Shown here piece after piece: positions 27,577 to 37,126 of a DNA stretch of 64,000 nt (within the stretch, counting starts at the first letter, position 1; every line of letters starts with the position of its first letter). The stretch is from NCBI RefSeq assembly GCF_000472705.1, contig NZ_KI421454.1, positions 271,227 to 335,226 on the forward strand, given 5' to 3'. The notes beneath the pieces were generated by a model. It did no database searches, was not told the DNA's origin, and was given only the letters and a program-made list of their open reading frames with translations. The stretch is from Mesorhizobium erdmanii USDA 3471 (GTDB lineage: Bacteria > Pseudomonadota > Alphaproteobacteria > Rhizobiales > Rhizobiaceae). Made by a program: the position numbers and the translations under genes.

Positions 27577-28968
27577 TCATACCTTTTCGCGCGCAAGCTC
27601 GTCCATGACAGAGCGGGCAGCCATTTCTGCGATCGCGACAATCTCTTCCACTTCGGCCTTCGTCGCGACCAACGGTGGTGCGAAGCCCAGAATGTCACCG
27701 TGAGGCATGGCACGCGCAATCAATCCCATCTCCCGGGCGGCTTTCGAGATCCGCGCGCCAATTTTCAGTGATGGGTCAAACCGCTTGCGGTTGTCACGGT
27801 CAGCAACGAACTCGACTGCGCCCATAAGCCCGACGCCCCTAACTTCTCCCACAATCGGAAGCTGCGCGAACCTTTCCTGCAACTGAGCCTGGAAGAAAGC
27901 GCCGACATCGCGGGCGTTGCCGGGCAAGTCTTCCTGCTCGACGATGTCGAGGACTGCATTGGCCGCGGCCGCGCCGATCGGATGTCCAGAGTAGGTATAA
28001 CCATGGGAGAATGCTCCGACGCGGTCGGCGCCCTCTTCGAGCACCTTATAGACCTTTTCGCTGATGATCGCCGCGGAGAGCGGGAAGTAAGCTGAGGTTA
28101 AGCCCTTCGCTACCGTGATGAGGTCCGGCTTGATCCCGTAATGGAGGCACCCGAACATCGAGCCGGTACGGCCGAACCCGGTAATAACCTCATCGGCGAT
28201 CAGCAACACATCATGCTTGCTGAGTACCGGCTGAATCGCCTGCCAGTAACCTTCTGGCGGCGGCGTAATGCCGCCGGTCCCAAGCACTGGCTCAGCAATA
28301 AAACCGCCGACGTTGTCGGGTCCGAGCCGTTCGATCAGCTGGTCAAGTTCCTCTGCACGCCGCGCAGAGAATTCAAGTTCGGTTTCGCCAGGCTGGCCGC
28401 CCCAATAGTGATGCGGTACACCCGTATGGACGATTTGAGGCAACGGAAGGTCCATGTGGTCGTGGTAGAAGCTCATGCCAGTCATCGAGCCGGAAACCAC
28501 GCTGCAGCCATGGTATCCGCGCTCACGCGATATGATCTTCTTTTTGGTCGGCTTGCCTCGAAGATTGTTGTAGTACCAGACAAGCTTTGCCTGAGTTTCG
28601 TTCGCGTCCGAACCCGACATGCCATAGAAGACCTTGCTCATTTTGCCGGGCGCCATTTTAACGAGCCTGTCGGACAGGATCGCAAGCTCGTCAGTGGTAT
28701 GGGCGGCGTAGGAATGATAGTACGCGAGACGGTGAGCCTGGCGTGAAATTGCATCCGCCACTTCCGTTCGGCCATAGCCGACATTGACGCAATAGAGGCC
28801 GGCAAACCCGTCGATGAGCTCGTTTCCGTGGGCGTCTTGGATCCTGATCCCCTTGCCGGTCTCCACGATTGTGGGCTCGCCCAGCTTGCCGCTCGCGAAA
28901 TCCTTGAGCTGTGTAAAAGGATGCAGAACGGCGTTTCTGTCCTTGCGACCAATTTCGAGGATATCCAT
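27577..28968 (-). CDS. Class III omega-amino acid aminotransferase (y4uB-like)
   Basis: PLP-dependent aminotransferase, 463 residues. Motifs: YGMSGSDANETQAKLVWYYN (PLP phosphate loop), LIADEVITGFGRTGSMFG (PLP-N1 Asp) and LITVAKGLTSAYFPLSA (Schiff-base Lys). The N-terminal HPFTQLKDFASGK pattern fits the beta-alanine/omega-amino acid--pyruvate group. AGGAATTGAG precedes ATG 28968. From memory it resembles y4uB of pNGR234a, annotated only as an aminotransferase. It is 92 bp upstream of the M20D gene, so the pair could deacylate and then transaminate a terminal-amino compound. Confidence 0.9.
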   Translation of the reverse strand: MDILEIGRKDRNAVLHPFTQLKDFASGKLGEPTIVETGKGIRIQDAHGNELIDGFAGLYCVNVGYGRTEVADAISRQAHRLAYYHSYAAHTTDELAILSDRLVKMAPGKMSKVFYGMSGSDANETQAKLVWYYNNLRGKPTKKKIISRERGYHGCSVVSGSMTGMSFYHDHMDLPLPQIVHTGVPHHYWGGQPGETELEFSARRAEELDQLIERLGPDNVGGFIAEPVLGTGGITPPPEGYWQAIQPVLSKHDVLLIADEVITGFGRTGSMFGCLHYGIKPDLITVAKGLTSAYFPLSAAIISEKVYKVLEEGADRVGAFSHGYTYSGHPIGAAAANAVLDIVEQEDLPGNARDVGAFFQAQLQERFAQLPIVGEVRGVGLMGAVEFVADRDNRKRFDPSLKIGARISKAAREMGLIARAMPHGDILGFAPPLVATKAEVEEIVAIAEMAARSVMDELAREKV

Positions 28969-30163
28969 CTCAATTCCTTTAAATGCTACCGACGATAGAC
29001 TCCCCGGATCAATTTCTCGGTAGCTATCAAGTTCTTAGAGGCTAAACTGCAGCGGCGAAGGGCGGTAGAGGTATTCTGTCGGGCTCAAGCATAATTCCTG
29101 CAAGTTTCGGCGTGTTTACGCATACCAAAGGTCCGAATGTCCGAATTTAGTCTCATGCGCGGCGTGGGGCGCAGGTGCTAGATCAGTGCGGAATTTGGTT
29201 TCCGTAGGGCCGAGGCAGCGCGCGACTTCCTGGGCTCTCCCTGATCCCTGACCTCTTGTGCCTTCAAGAGCTTGTGGTTGCCGCGGCACCGTTCGCATCG
29301 CAGCATGGGAGGCGCTGACCAGGCCGCATGCGGTCCGGCACGGTCGCCGCTCACACCATAGAAGCGTTTCTGGGAGCGAGCGTGGGCTTCGCCACCACAT
29401 GTTGTCGAGCCCGAAAGCTGCTCGGGCTAAGGCCCCTCCGATGGCGCTCCCTAGCTTCTCAATGGCCGGAACCGAGGGGCCAGTCCACTCCAACGTGCTC
29501 GCCTAGGGGAGCAGTGCCTGGTATCGACCGCGATGTTGTTGAGTTCGCTGAACCCGTTTCTTCGCGGACTGGCAGCTGATGATCCGGTGAGTTCAGTCGG
29601 ACGGTGATACCTATCAGAACGTAGGCTAAAACGATGACTCCCATCGCGGTTAGTCCGCTGATGTATTGCTTTGCAGAAGGTTTGGCCATAATTAGCAGTC
29701 CTTCGCGAGTTCAAGGTAAGCCCGCTGTCAAGCCGACAACAACTTTGCGCGCGCCGATTTTACCCGGCTGATGCGCCGGCCTCCCGGCCGGAATTGCAAT
29801 CCTTTGGTACGGCGATAGTGTGGCCGCCTTCCTACTGCATTGTGTTTCTGGGGGCGTGGGCGTAACGCATATGGGAGTTTTTCTCTTCATCGAGCAGTTG
29901 CAATTTGCTGCCGCGAGGTTGAAGCAGATTACCGCGTCTGTCGGCTGAGCACTGCTTCCAAGCTATCAGATCCCGCCTATGCGGAGGTATTGCATCTCGA
30001 GGTAGCCCACTAGGCTTGGACCTCGCGAGGAGCATCCTGCCGGTGGAGAGGGAACTCTCCGGTAGGCGCGCCGTCGCGGTTTCCTTTACCACGAGCACTT
30101 TACGCTGCAGCCGCCGGTGCGTTTGTGTCAGATTCCTAGACGCCGAACACAAGCTGTGCATGA
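28969..30163. other. 1.2 kb without a confident gene
   Basis: Only a small minus-strand frame (29459-29689) looks protein-like. It starts MAKPSAKQYISGLTAMG and has one hydrophobic segment (VIVLAYVLIGITV), then a low-complexity tail; it may be a truncated membrane protein. The rest lacks motifs. The sequence around 29095-29120 (CTGCAAGTTTCGGCGT) resembles the 19-bp dyad family only weakly. Confidence 0.35.
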
Positions 30164-31810
30164 TCAGTGGCGTGGAAAATAAGGCGTCGATTGCTCGGGC
30201 TTGCGAGTATGGCCTGTGGAACGCTCGATCAAAAGCGTCTTCTGAGGTGGAAATTCGCCAATGTGCAAGTCCAGAAAACGCTTGTCCAATTCCTGATCCG
30301 CTGTCGTGAGGCGATGGTTCAGACGAAGGTAGTCTGTCCAGGTCGGCGTGCTAAATGTTTCTGTCCATTGCACGGGTCTCTGGAGGTTGCGTTGCAGAGT
30401 CCAATGCCTTGCGCCGACGCGGGTCTGCACGTGCCGACGCTCGCGCATGAGCTCCAGGAAGGCCCCGACGTTCTCTTCAGGGATCAAGTATTCTACCTTG
30501 ACGACGATGGGACCGCTTCTCGGCTTAAGATGATGCGAGATTGCCGGTGCGTCGAATTCATTCAGTGGATCGGGCTCGGGCCCGCCGCGTTCGCGTAAAG
30601 GAAACAGGACGCCCGATGCAGCGACGAGCAACAGAGCACCTGCGGAACCCTCCAGCCCCAAGGTGAGGGAATGGTTCTGCGCCACCATACCCCACACCCA
30701 GCTGCCGGCGGCCATGCCACCATCTGCCAAGGCATAGTAGATCGAGATGGTGCGCCCCACGACCCAGCGCGGGCTCGCCAGTTGCACACTCACGTCAAGC
30801 CCGGACCAAGCAGTGACCCAACCCGCGCCGCCCAAGGCGAGCGCAATTCCGGCCGCTGCACTCGAAGAGGTCAACGCAAGGGAAAGGGAGCACGCCGCGC
30901 AGGCGACGCACGACATTCCCATCAGGCGTTCATGTGACAAGTTCCGTCTCAACAGGCTATTTGAGATGCCCGCTATGACGGCGCCCGTCCCGAAGCCGGC
31001 CATTAGAGTGCCATAGGCGAGCGGTCCGCCTCCAAGCTGATCGCGGACAACCAGGGGCAGCAGTGCGAGTATGGCGACGCTCGCCAGGCCAAAGAGGGTT
31101 CCGCGGGCGATCGCCGCCTTGATCTCCGACGACATGGCCGTGAAGCGGAGCCCGTCATAGATCGCCGTCCTCATCGACTCACGCGGTAGAGGCGAAGAGC
31201 TAACCTTCCACTTGCAGTGCCATACCGTGCCTAGAGGTACCAGGTAGCTAAGTGTGGTTACGGCGAAAGCTGTCAGGAGGCCAAAAGAGGCAACCACGAC
31301 GCCGCCGAGTGCCGGGCCAACGGTCCGGACAGCGTTAAAACCTACGGAGAGGAGGGTAACGGCAGCGGGAACCTCGCGTCGGCTCACAATATCGCCAACC
31401 GAGGCTAGCCAGGCGGGATCATTGAGAGCACCGCCGCACGCGATCAAGAAGGTCAAGCCGAGGATCATCCACGGACTGACAAAGCCCAGCGCCACAGCAG
31501 CGGTCAGCATCGCAGAGGCTATTACCATCAGGCAGCGGCCAGCGAACATCACCCGGCGACGGCTGAAATTGTCGGCGATGGCCCCGGCGAATACGGACAG
31601 AACGAAGGCTGGCAACGTCGATGACGCCGTAACCAGCGCTACCATCAAATCGGAAGTCGAGACCGTTGCCATCAGCCAGCTGATGGCAAGAATCTGCATC
31701 AACCAGCCGAGACTAGAAACCTGGGTGGCGAGCCAGATAGAACGAAAGGTTCGATTTTTGAGCGGCGCAAGGGTCGTTGGATCCGCGTCTCGGCCCGCGA
31801 AACTGCTCAT
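30164..31810 (-). CDS. MFS transporter (MFS_3/EntS type) with C-terminal monooxygenase-like domain
   Basis: Inner-membrane major facilitator, 548 residues. Residues about 15-415 hold twelve hydrophobic segments in the EntS/MFS_3 pattern (NRTFRSIWLATQVSSLGWLM at the start; GAIADNFSRRRVMFAGR is the loop 2-3 motif). The extra 130 residues (PRSGPIVVKVEYLI...TPTWTDYLRLNHRL) look like a cytoplasmic antibiotic-biosynthesis-monooxygenase-like (ABM) fold, as found on some MFS_3 proteins. Likely an exporter of a small molecule. ATG 31810 has AGGGCAG upstream. A decayed, rearranged copy of the C-terminal part lies at 21441-21845. Not in an operon. Confidence 0.87.
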   Translation of the reverse strand: MSSFAGRDADPTTLAPLKNRTFRSIWLATQVSSLGWLMQILAISWLMATVSTSDLMVALVTASSTLPAFVLSVFAGAIADNFSRRRVMFAGRCLMVIASAMLTAAVALGFVSPWMILGLTFLIACGGALNDPAWLASVGDIVSRREVPAAVTLLSVGFNAVRTVGPALGGVVVASFGLLTAFAVTTLSYLVPLGTVWHCKWKVSSSPLPRESMRTAIYDGLRFTAMSSEIKAAIARGTLFGLASVAILALLPLVVRDQLGGGPLAYGTLMAGFGTGAVIAGISNSLLRRNLSHERLMGMSCVACAACSLSLALTSSSAAAGIALALGGAGWVTAWSGLDVSVQLASPRWVVGRTISIYYALADGGMAAGSWVWGMVAQNHSLTLGLEGSAGALLLVAASGVLFPLRERGGPEPDPLNEFDAPAISHHLKPRSGPIVVKVEYLIPEENVGAFLELMRERRHVQTRVGARHWTLQRNLQRPVQWTETFSTPTWTDYLRLNHRLTTADQELDKRFLDLHIGEFPPQKTLLIERSTGHTRKPEQSTPYFPRH

Positions 31811-32344
31811 TCAATCTGCCCTTTGCTCATGTCACATTTGTCACATCGCTCTACAGCGAGGAGTTGCCGCCACTGCATCAAACCAGCCCGACAGGAGACC
31901 AAGCTCGCTGCCGGGCTGGCACGCCTTGGGAGGTGGCGTAAGTCGCGTCCTTTTGCACATAAAGTCCCGGTTGCTTCTTGATCCTTGTCCCCCGCAACTA
32001 CTCGTGCGAAACATCATTTTCGCCCCAACCGAATTTCGGGCGTACGGTCGTGACGGTTCCATAATCAGACCTTGGATCGCAACTTGCCGACATCTGCGAC
32101 GCCTCAAATCCGCTTGCAATGCTCAACACGGTGGGTTCCAGCGCGCGTAGCCGCGCATGACTATCAGTCCACCTGGGTGTGCGGGCGCCCGCTTGGCGAA
32201 GATAGCAGCGTCGAACGAGCAGTTCGCGCGAATCTTTCGGGATAGGCGCGGATATTCGGCGTTCGCCAGCTGTCTACGCAGAAAATCGGCATCTTCTTCG
32301 CCAAGCTTAAATTAGAGCAACCGAACACGTGGTTCAGCCCTCTA

Positions 32345-32570
32345 CTGCGCGAACCTAACCAATGTTGCTCCTTTAGGGTGAGGCCACGCAAGCTCGTATA
32401 AGGCGGTGCGGGTCGTACTCGATCCTCCATTCTTCGACGATACGGCCTGCGGTGGCCGCGGAACAGATATCGAGGCATCCCCTCACGAAGCGGCCGTCAG
32501 GTCTCCACGAGGCGTTCTGGGCGAATTGCCTCGCACGATGTACTCCCGGTTTTCGCCGCGATTGCACGAT
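32345..32570 (-). pseudogene. IS3-family orfB C-terminal remnant
   Basis: Frameshifted minus-strand pieces read GRFVRGCLDI, IVEEWRIEYDPHR and PYTSLRGLTLKEQ. They correspond to the end of IS3 transposases (NG..RDECL, ...WR.DYN..RPH.SLRGLTP.E). Only about 60 codons remain. The rest of 31811-32806 shows no gene. Confidence 0.6.
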
Positions 32571-32806
32571 AGCTTAGGACTGTAGCTCTGTGTCCGCCAT
32601 CAGCAGCCTGGTCTTCCGGTCGGCGAGGCATCGGGCTCCCGCGCTACCCGCATGCTGATCGCGATGTGTCCCAGCACCAGGCGCTCGCAAGTGAAGTCAA
32701 TCTGCTGCTGCTAAAAAACGGAACCGGCGGCCAGCACTTCCGACACGAACTCCACCCAGCGCCGGTTCGGTTTCTGCAGAGAGCCATTGGAGCCGCATGG
32801 TGTTTG

Positions 32807-34501
32807 TCATGTCTGGCGCAAGATCGCATCCGCCATCTTTTCCGCGACCATGATTGTGGGAATGTTCGTGTTCGCTCGCGGACAGAAGGGCATGACGGAA
32901 GCGTCGGCGACGCGGAGGGAATCAATGGAGTGGACACGGCCATCGGGGCTCGTGACGCTGCTCGGATCATCGCTGGCGCCCATGCGGCAGGTGGATGTTG
33001 GGTGCCAGTTGCCGGTTACGTTACTTAGGATGTAGTTCTCCAGCGCACGATCGTCCGCGACCAAGTCGACAAGCCGCTGTCCCTGCGTGATGAAACTGTC
33101 AATCAGGCCGCGGCGCAGAAAGGCGGGGCCGTCAATCAAGGCTGCAGCTGCGGCGGTGATACAATAGTTCAGGCGCGAAATCTTGCTGATTTGCTTGGTG
33201 CGTGCATTCCAGCCTGAAGGGAAAGGGTCGATAGCAACATCACGCAGCGGTTCTGAAGCAAGGATGCGCACCAGAAAATGCATGCCACTCTTCAGCCGCG
33301 CCATATCCCGCTCATCGCTGAACCAGTTGAAAGACACTTCCGGCTCGATCTCAGGTCGGTGATCCTTTAGCCTGACCGAGCCCGAAGAGTAGCTCCGATT
33401 GACCCAAAGCCAAAGAGAACCCAGGCGCTTGCCTAAAGGATGCCAAGCGGACTTCGCCACTGCCGAAATAGCCATGTCAGTCGAGGGGCAACCAGGATGA
33501 CCCGAAGAATAACGCGCATGAACCTGGATGTGACCAGAAACCTTAGGTGACATTCGGTTTTCCGGCCTAAGATAGGCCGAAACTGCAACGGCGGGATGCT
33601 CCTGCAAGCCGCTGCCGATCCCCTTCACGTCCGCCACGACGGCGATGCCGAGGTCGCGCAGACGCTGCGCTGGACCGACCCCCGAGCGCATCAGGATCGA
33701 GGGGGAGTGAATGGCTCCAGCACAGAGGATGATCTCCCTTCCGATAAAATGCGATTGGCCGCCGGCATTGCGGGTGCGGACTCCGGTGGCCTTCCGCCCA
33801 TCGAATACAATGCTCAGAACGCTGGTATCCGGCAAAACCGTCAGATTTGGTCGTGTACGCACTTGAGCAGTCAGATAGGCCATGGCAGCCGAGACACGCT
33901 GGCCGCTCCTGTTGGTCAAGGGGACAGTAGAAAAGCCGTCGCCGTATGCTCCGTTGAAATCCGGCCTAAACTCAAGCCCCGCATTCTCGTACGATCGGCA
34001 TAGGGAACGAATGAAACCGGACCACTCGGCTCGCTTTACGCGGTTGATTGGCAACGGTCCTTCGTTCCCATGGAGCTTCCCGCCAAAGTCGCCATCGCTC
34101 TCGAGCTTGCGGAAGTAGGGCAGCACATCCTGCCATGACCAGCCGGCCGCTCCGGCCGCGTCCCATTCATCGTAGTCTGCTGGAGCGCCTCGGTTGGCGA
34201 CCTGGGCATTGATGCTCGACCCGCCGCCTATTACCCGCGCCTGCTCATAGTGAGCCGGTGCGGCTCCCGCCACAGGCACGGCGTTCAGGCCTGCCCATTG
34301 ATATCTGGGATTGAAGTAGGCTCTGGTCGGATTACCATCAAGAATATCGTCTGGAATTGCGCCTGGGGGCGTGTCTGGTCCGGCTTCGATGACCAATACC
34401 CGCGCGTCACCGGCAGAAAGGCGATTCGCGAGGACACAGCCGGACGAACCCCCGCCAACAATGATGTAGTCGTAGTGCAAAATTCGCTCTGCGGATCTCA
34501 T
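32807..34501 (-). CDS. GMC-family FAD oxidoreductase (choline/alcohol dehydrogenase-like)
   Basis: Flavoenzyme, 564 residues. N-terminal Rossmann motif DYIIVGGGSSGCVLANRLS (about 10-28), GMC signature 1 around ARVIGGGSSINAQVANRG, signature 2 GAIHSPSILMRSGVGP, active-site His in GNWHPTSTCRMG (about 505), and the final Asn region RANTNIPTIMVAEKMADAIL. It oxidises a primary alcohol or amine-alcohol such as choline to the aldehyde; exact substrate not given by sequence. ATG 34501 follows AGGG. Conserved promoter module B lies 230 bp upstream, tying it to the ehu and M20D genes. Confidence 0.92.
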   Translation of the reverse strand: MRSAERILHYDYIIVGGGSSGCVLANRLSAGDARVLVIEAGPDTPPGAIPDDILDGNPTRAYFNPRYQWAGLNAVPVAGAAPAHYEQARVIGGGSSINAQVANRGAPADYDEWDAAGAAGWSWQDVLPYFRKLESDGDFGGKLHGNEGPLPINRVKRAEWSGFIRSLCRSYENAGLEFRPDFNGAYGDGFSTVPLTNRSGQRVSAAMAYLTAQVRTRPNLTVLPDTSVLSIVFDGRKATGVRTRNAGGQSHFIGREIILCAGAIHSPSILMRSGVGPAQRLRDLGIAVVADVKGIGSGLQEHPAVAVSAYLRPENRMSPKVSGHIQVHARYSSGHPGCPSTDMAISAVAKSAWHPLGKRLGSLWLWVNRSYSSGSVRLKDHRPEIEPEVSFNWFSDERDMARLKSGMHFLVRILASEPLRDVAIDPFPSGWNARTKQISKISRLNYCITAAAAALIDGPAFLRRGLIDSFITQGQRLVDLVADDRALENYILSNVTGNWHPTSTCRMGASDDPSSVTSPDGRVHSIDSLRVADASVMPFCPRANTNIPTIMVAEKMADAILRQT

Positions 34502-34731
34502 TTGAACCCTAGATCGGGAGAAGTAGAAGGGCTATCTAGATGGGAAGTTCGGTGCGCAGAGCACGCTTGGAGAAGCAGGGAAGCAGCATTGCTTAGCGGC
34601 TCAGTCCTCCCGACAAGCTGTCGCGACACCATTAACCGATATGCGGTATTCAGTGATCATTATTCTTCAACCGGACTAGCCGCGTCATGTCGGCTTCGAT
34701 TTCTGGGGGTCGGACGGTGAGACCCCATTTC

Positions 34732-34800
34732 GTGAATGTAGCAAACATGACTGGGGCGCTTTGCGCGAATTATTCGGACTGGACGCAGGAAATCAGCGTC
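34732..34800 (-). promoter_or_regulatory. Conserved promoter module with 19-bp dyad (site B)
   Basis: The dyad GACGCAGGAAATCAGCGTC is at 34782-34800. Its outer bases are G/C where other copies have A/T, a compensatory change that keeps the symmetry. Read towards the GMC gene it continues TTCGCGCAAAGCGCC and TTTGCTACATTCACG, as in sites C and D. From 34801 to 35100 I see no gene. Confidence 0.68.
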
Positions 34801-35154
34801 TTCTTAAAGTCTACGCAGGTCGTCGACCGACGCGGTTAACAAGAAAAAACGGACGCGCTCTAAGACCACGGCTATCGTGACCTCGGCGCGTGAATAACGC
34901 AACTCCAGCTCATGCGTCGAATGAAACGCCCAAGCGTGCGATTGTGGCGGAGGATTTGGCGCCGTCATCCTTGCCGTCCGTCATCGATCGCCATGACCCA
35001 AAGCAACCGAAACAGCAATACTGACGTAGTCGAGCTGCCCCATTCCGACCAAGGATTCCTTGCTGTGTGGGTGATGCGTTCAAAATGACTATTGTGGAGC
35101 GAGGAATCTGCTACCCACCCGTAAAACGTCGGCCTATATGCGAAAGAGCGATAC

Positions 35155-35218
35155 AACGCCTGTTTCCTGCGTTCAGACGGAATAATTCGCGCAGACCAGT
35201 CCATTTAAGCTGCTACCA
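35155..35218 (+). promoter_or_regulatory. Conserved promoter module with 19-bp dyad (site D)
   Basis: Dyad AACGCCTGTTTCCTGCGTT at 35155-35173, then ATTCGCGCAGACC and GCTGCTACC (ending 35218), the same block order as site C. Directly downstream is the aminotransferase relic at 35238, then the M20D gene at 35609. Confidence 0.68.
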
Positions 35219-35237
35219 TGCCGTGTCTCACTTAGTG

Positions 35238-35332
35238 GGCCAAGAAGGCAGCATCGAGGGCATTTTCGAAACCACCTGGTCCGACCTACAAAATGCAATT
35301 CACTGGTCCACAGTTACGAACACTTGAAGTTA
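35238..35332 (+). pseudogene. Internal fragment of an EctB/DoeD-like aminotransferase
   Basis: The DNA matches positions about 20158-20275 of the intact gene: GCCAAGAAGGCA, ATCGAGG.C.TT, and ACCTACAAAATGCAATTCAC against ACTTACAAATTGCAGTTCAC, then GGTCC.C.G.TACGAA. This is the region encoding AKKAFIEAFER...YKLQFTGPTGTN. The N-terminal and C-terminal parts are gone. The relic sits just behind promoter module D. The remaining DNA up to 35608 has no gene. Confidence 0.65.
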
Positions 35333-35608
35333 GAAGCCGTCCTGTTGCCGATCCCGGTCTCGGAGGCCGGAACGCGTCCTGCCATTTCTTGGGCTCGACT
35401 TTCCGCAGCTGCTTTATGACCGGGTCGAATACATGCCAGCCTAGCCTGTGGTCAGAGCGTTGCGATTTGGCTCACCGACAGCGTCAACCCTGTCACGATC
35501 CACGACTGAGGGATGACGCAATGCTCAGGGTCACGTTTAGTGCCACGGGCTCATCGGAAATGGCGAGACAGCACCAAAGCTATACCAACCGCAAGAAAGG
35601 GAAACTCC

Positions 35609-36781
35609 ATGCCCATCGTCAGTCGCATCGCCGACCTTCTCCCGGAGATCGTGGCCTGGCGTCGCGACATCCACGCACATCCCGAAATGGGCTTTGACGT
35701 GTACCGCACTTCGGCCTTCGTAGCCGAGCGCCTGCGCGAATTTGGCTGCGATGAGATCGTGACCCGAGTTGGCAAGACCGGCGTCGTCGGCGTGATCAGG
35801 GGCAAGGGGTCCCTGAGCAACGGCAACCTCAAGGTCATCGGTTTGCGCGCTGACATGGATGCGCTGCCGATCGAGGAATCAACCGATCTGCCCTATGCCT
35901 CCAAGAATAAGGGCATCATGCATGCCTGCGGTCATGACGGCCACACCGCGATGCTGTTGGGCGCTGCGCGCTACCTTGCCGAAACCCGGAATATCGCCGG
36001 CGCGGCAGTCCTGATCTTCCAACCTGCGGAAGAGGTCGGTACGGGCGCGGTTGCGATGATCGAGGACGGCCTGATGGAGCGCTTCGGAATCGAACAGGTC
36101 TATGGCATGCACACTCTTCCCGGCTTGCCAGTTGGTACATTTGGTATACGACAAGGGCCCGTGATGGCTGCAACGGATGGCATCGAGATTAGAATCGAAG
36201 GCCGGGGCGGCCATCCCGGGACGCCTCATAAATGCGTGGACTCGATCTTAGTTGCCTCGCAACTTATCATGGCTCTGCAACAAATTTTGGCTCAGAACGT
36301 CGATCCCTTGGAATCGGCGGGGATTTCGTTCCACGAATTCCATTCCGGCACCACGCAGAGAGTAATTGCGCAGACAGCAGAACTGCGAGGCAGCATTCGC
36401 ACGCTGAGTCCGGAGGTGCGTCAGCTTGTTAAAAAGCGGATGCGCGAGGTAGTCGCCGGCATCGCCCAGGTAACCGGCGCCAAGATCGACCTTACTATCC
36501 AGACCAGCGATGCCGTCGTGTTCAATCATGCTATGCAGACCGCACTTGCGATCAGAGCGGCGAAGGACGTGGCCGGTGAAGACAGCGTGCTTGAGACCCC
36601 GCCCATTTTGGGTGGGGAAGACTTCTCTTACATGGCGGAGGCGCGACCCGGTGCCTTCGTCTGGTGCGGAAACGGCGACAGCGCAGGCTTGCATCACGCC
36701 GCCTATGATTTTAATGACCAAGCGATTCTGTACGGGTCATCATTCTGGATCAAGCTCGTAGAGAACACTCTCGTGGCTTAG
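35609..36781 (+). CDS. M20D-family amidohydrolase (hippurate hydrolase-like), copy 2
   Basis: Cytoplasmic metal amidohydrolase, 390 residues. Motifs parallel copy 1: WRRDIHAHPEMGFDVYRTSA, GLRADMDALPIEESTDLPYA, HACGHDGHTAMLLGAARYLA, IFQPAEEVGTGAVAM, LGGEDFSYM. ATG 35609 is chosen by the AAAGGGAAA site and alignment to copy 1; an upstream in-frame ATG at 35513 would add a non-conserved leader. It precedes ehuBCDA by 345 bp on the same strand, so it is a plausible deacylase for the imported compound, taking the place of the M14-type DoeB, which is not seen. Confidence 0.93.
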   Translation: MPIVSRIADLLPEIVAWRRDIHAHPEMGFDVYRTSAFVAERLREFGCDEIVTRVGKTGVVGVIRGKGSLSNGNLKVIGLRADMDALPIEESTDLPYASKNKGIMHACGHDGHTAMLLGAARYLAETRNIAGAAVLIFQPAEEVGTGAVAMIEDGLMERFGIEQVYGMHTLPGLPVGTFGIRQGPVMAATDGIEIRIEGRGGHPGTPHKCVDSILVASQLIMALQQILAQNVDPLESAGISFHEFHSGTTQRVIAQTAELRGSIRTLSPEVRQLVKKRMREVVAGIAQVTGAKIDLTIQTSDAVVFNHAMQTALAIRAAKDVAGEDSVLETPPILGGEDFSYMAEARPGAFVWCGNGDSAGLHHAAYDFNDQAILYGSSFWIKLVENTLVA

Positions 36782-36875
36782 GTGTGCCAGGCAGGTAGTT
36801 CACAATTTGCGTTGATCAGCGCAGAATGCAACCCCTCGCCCGTTAATCGTCGGTTTGATTCGAATGCAGCCAGAA

Positions 36876-36946
36876 TACGCCGATTTCCTGCGTTCAGAGG
36901 TATTGGTTCGCGCAAAGCGGCCGATTTGGGCTGCTACCTTTATAAA
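36876..36946 (+). promoter_or_regulatory. Conserved promoter module with 19-bp dyad (site C), upstream of ehuB
   Basis: Dyad TACGCCGATTTCCTGCGTT at 36876-36894, followed by TTCGCGCAAAGCGGCC (36907-36922) and GGGCTGCTACCTTTATAA. This is the most complete copy of the module. The last block is AT-rich and could hold the -10 region. ehuB starts 180 bp further on. Confidence 0.7.
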
Positions 36947-37126
36947 GCGGCCACCTGAAAGGTCGGCATCAAAAATGAGCTGGCAGGCCCAAGGATAGAG
37001 GTGCCTTTGAACCCCGCTGGGACTGCTGCATCGTGATTCATGTGAACGCGTAGATAACCTGAACGCAGCCTCGCAGATTTTTGGTGGGACTAGTGTGAAA
37101 CAAAAGTGAGCCGGGAGGAACTTTAG

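Noticed and set aside
29459..29689. Small minus-strand frame with one membrane segment
   Set aside because: No homology recognised, weak ribosome site and low-complexity tail; mentioned only in the region note.
31254..32150. 298-codon plus-strand frame
   Set aside because: Mostly opposite the MFS gene, with no motif in the part extending beyond it.
35513..35608. Upstream ATG extending the M20D protein by 32 residues
   Set aside because: The extra residues have no counterpart in copy 1, and the ATG at 35609 has a good ribosome site.
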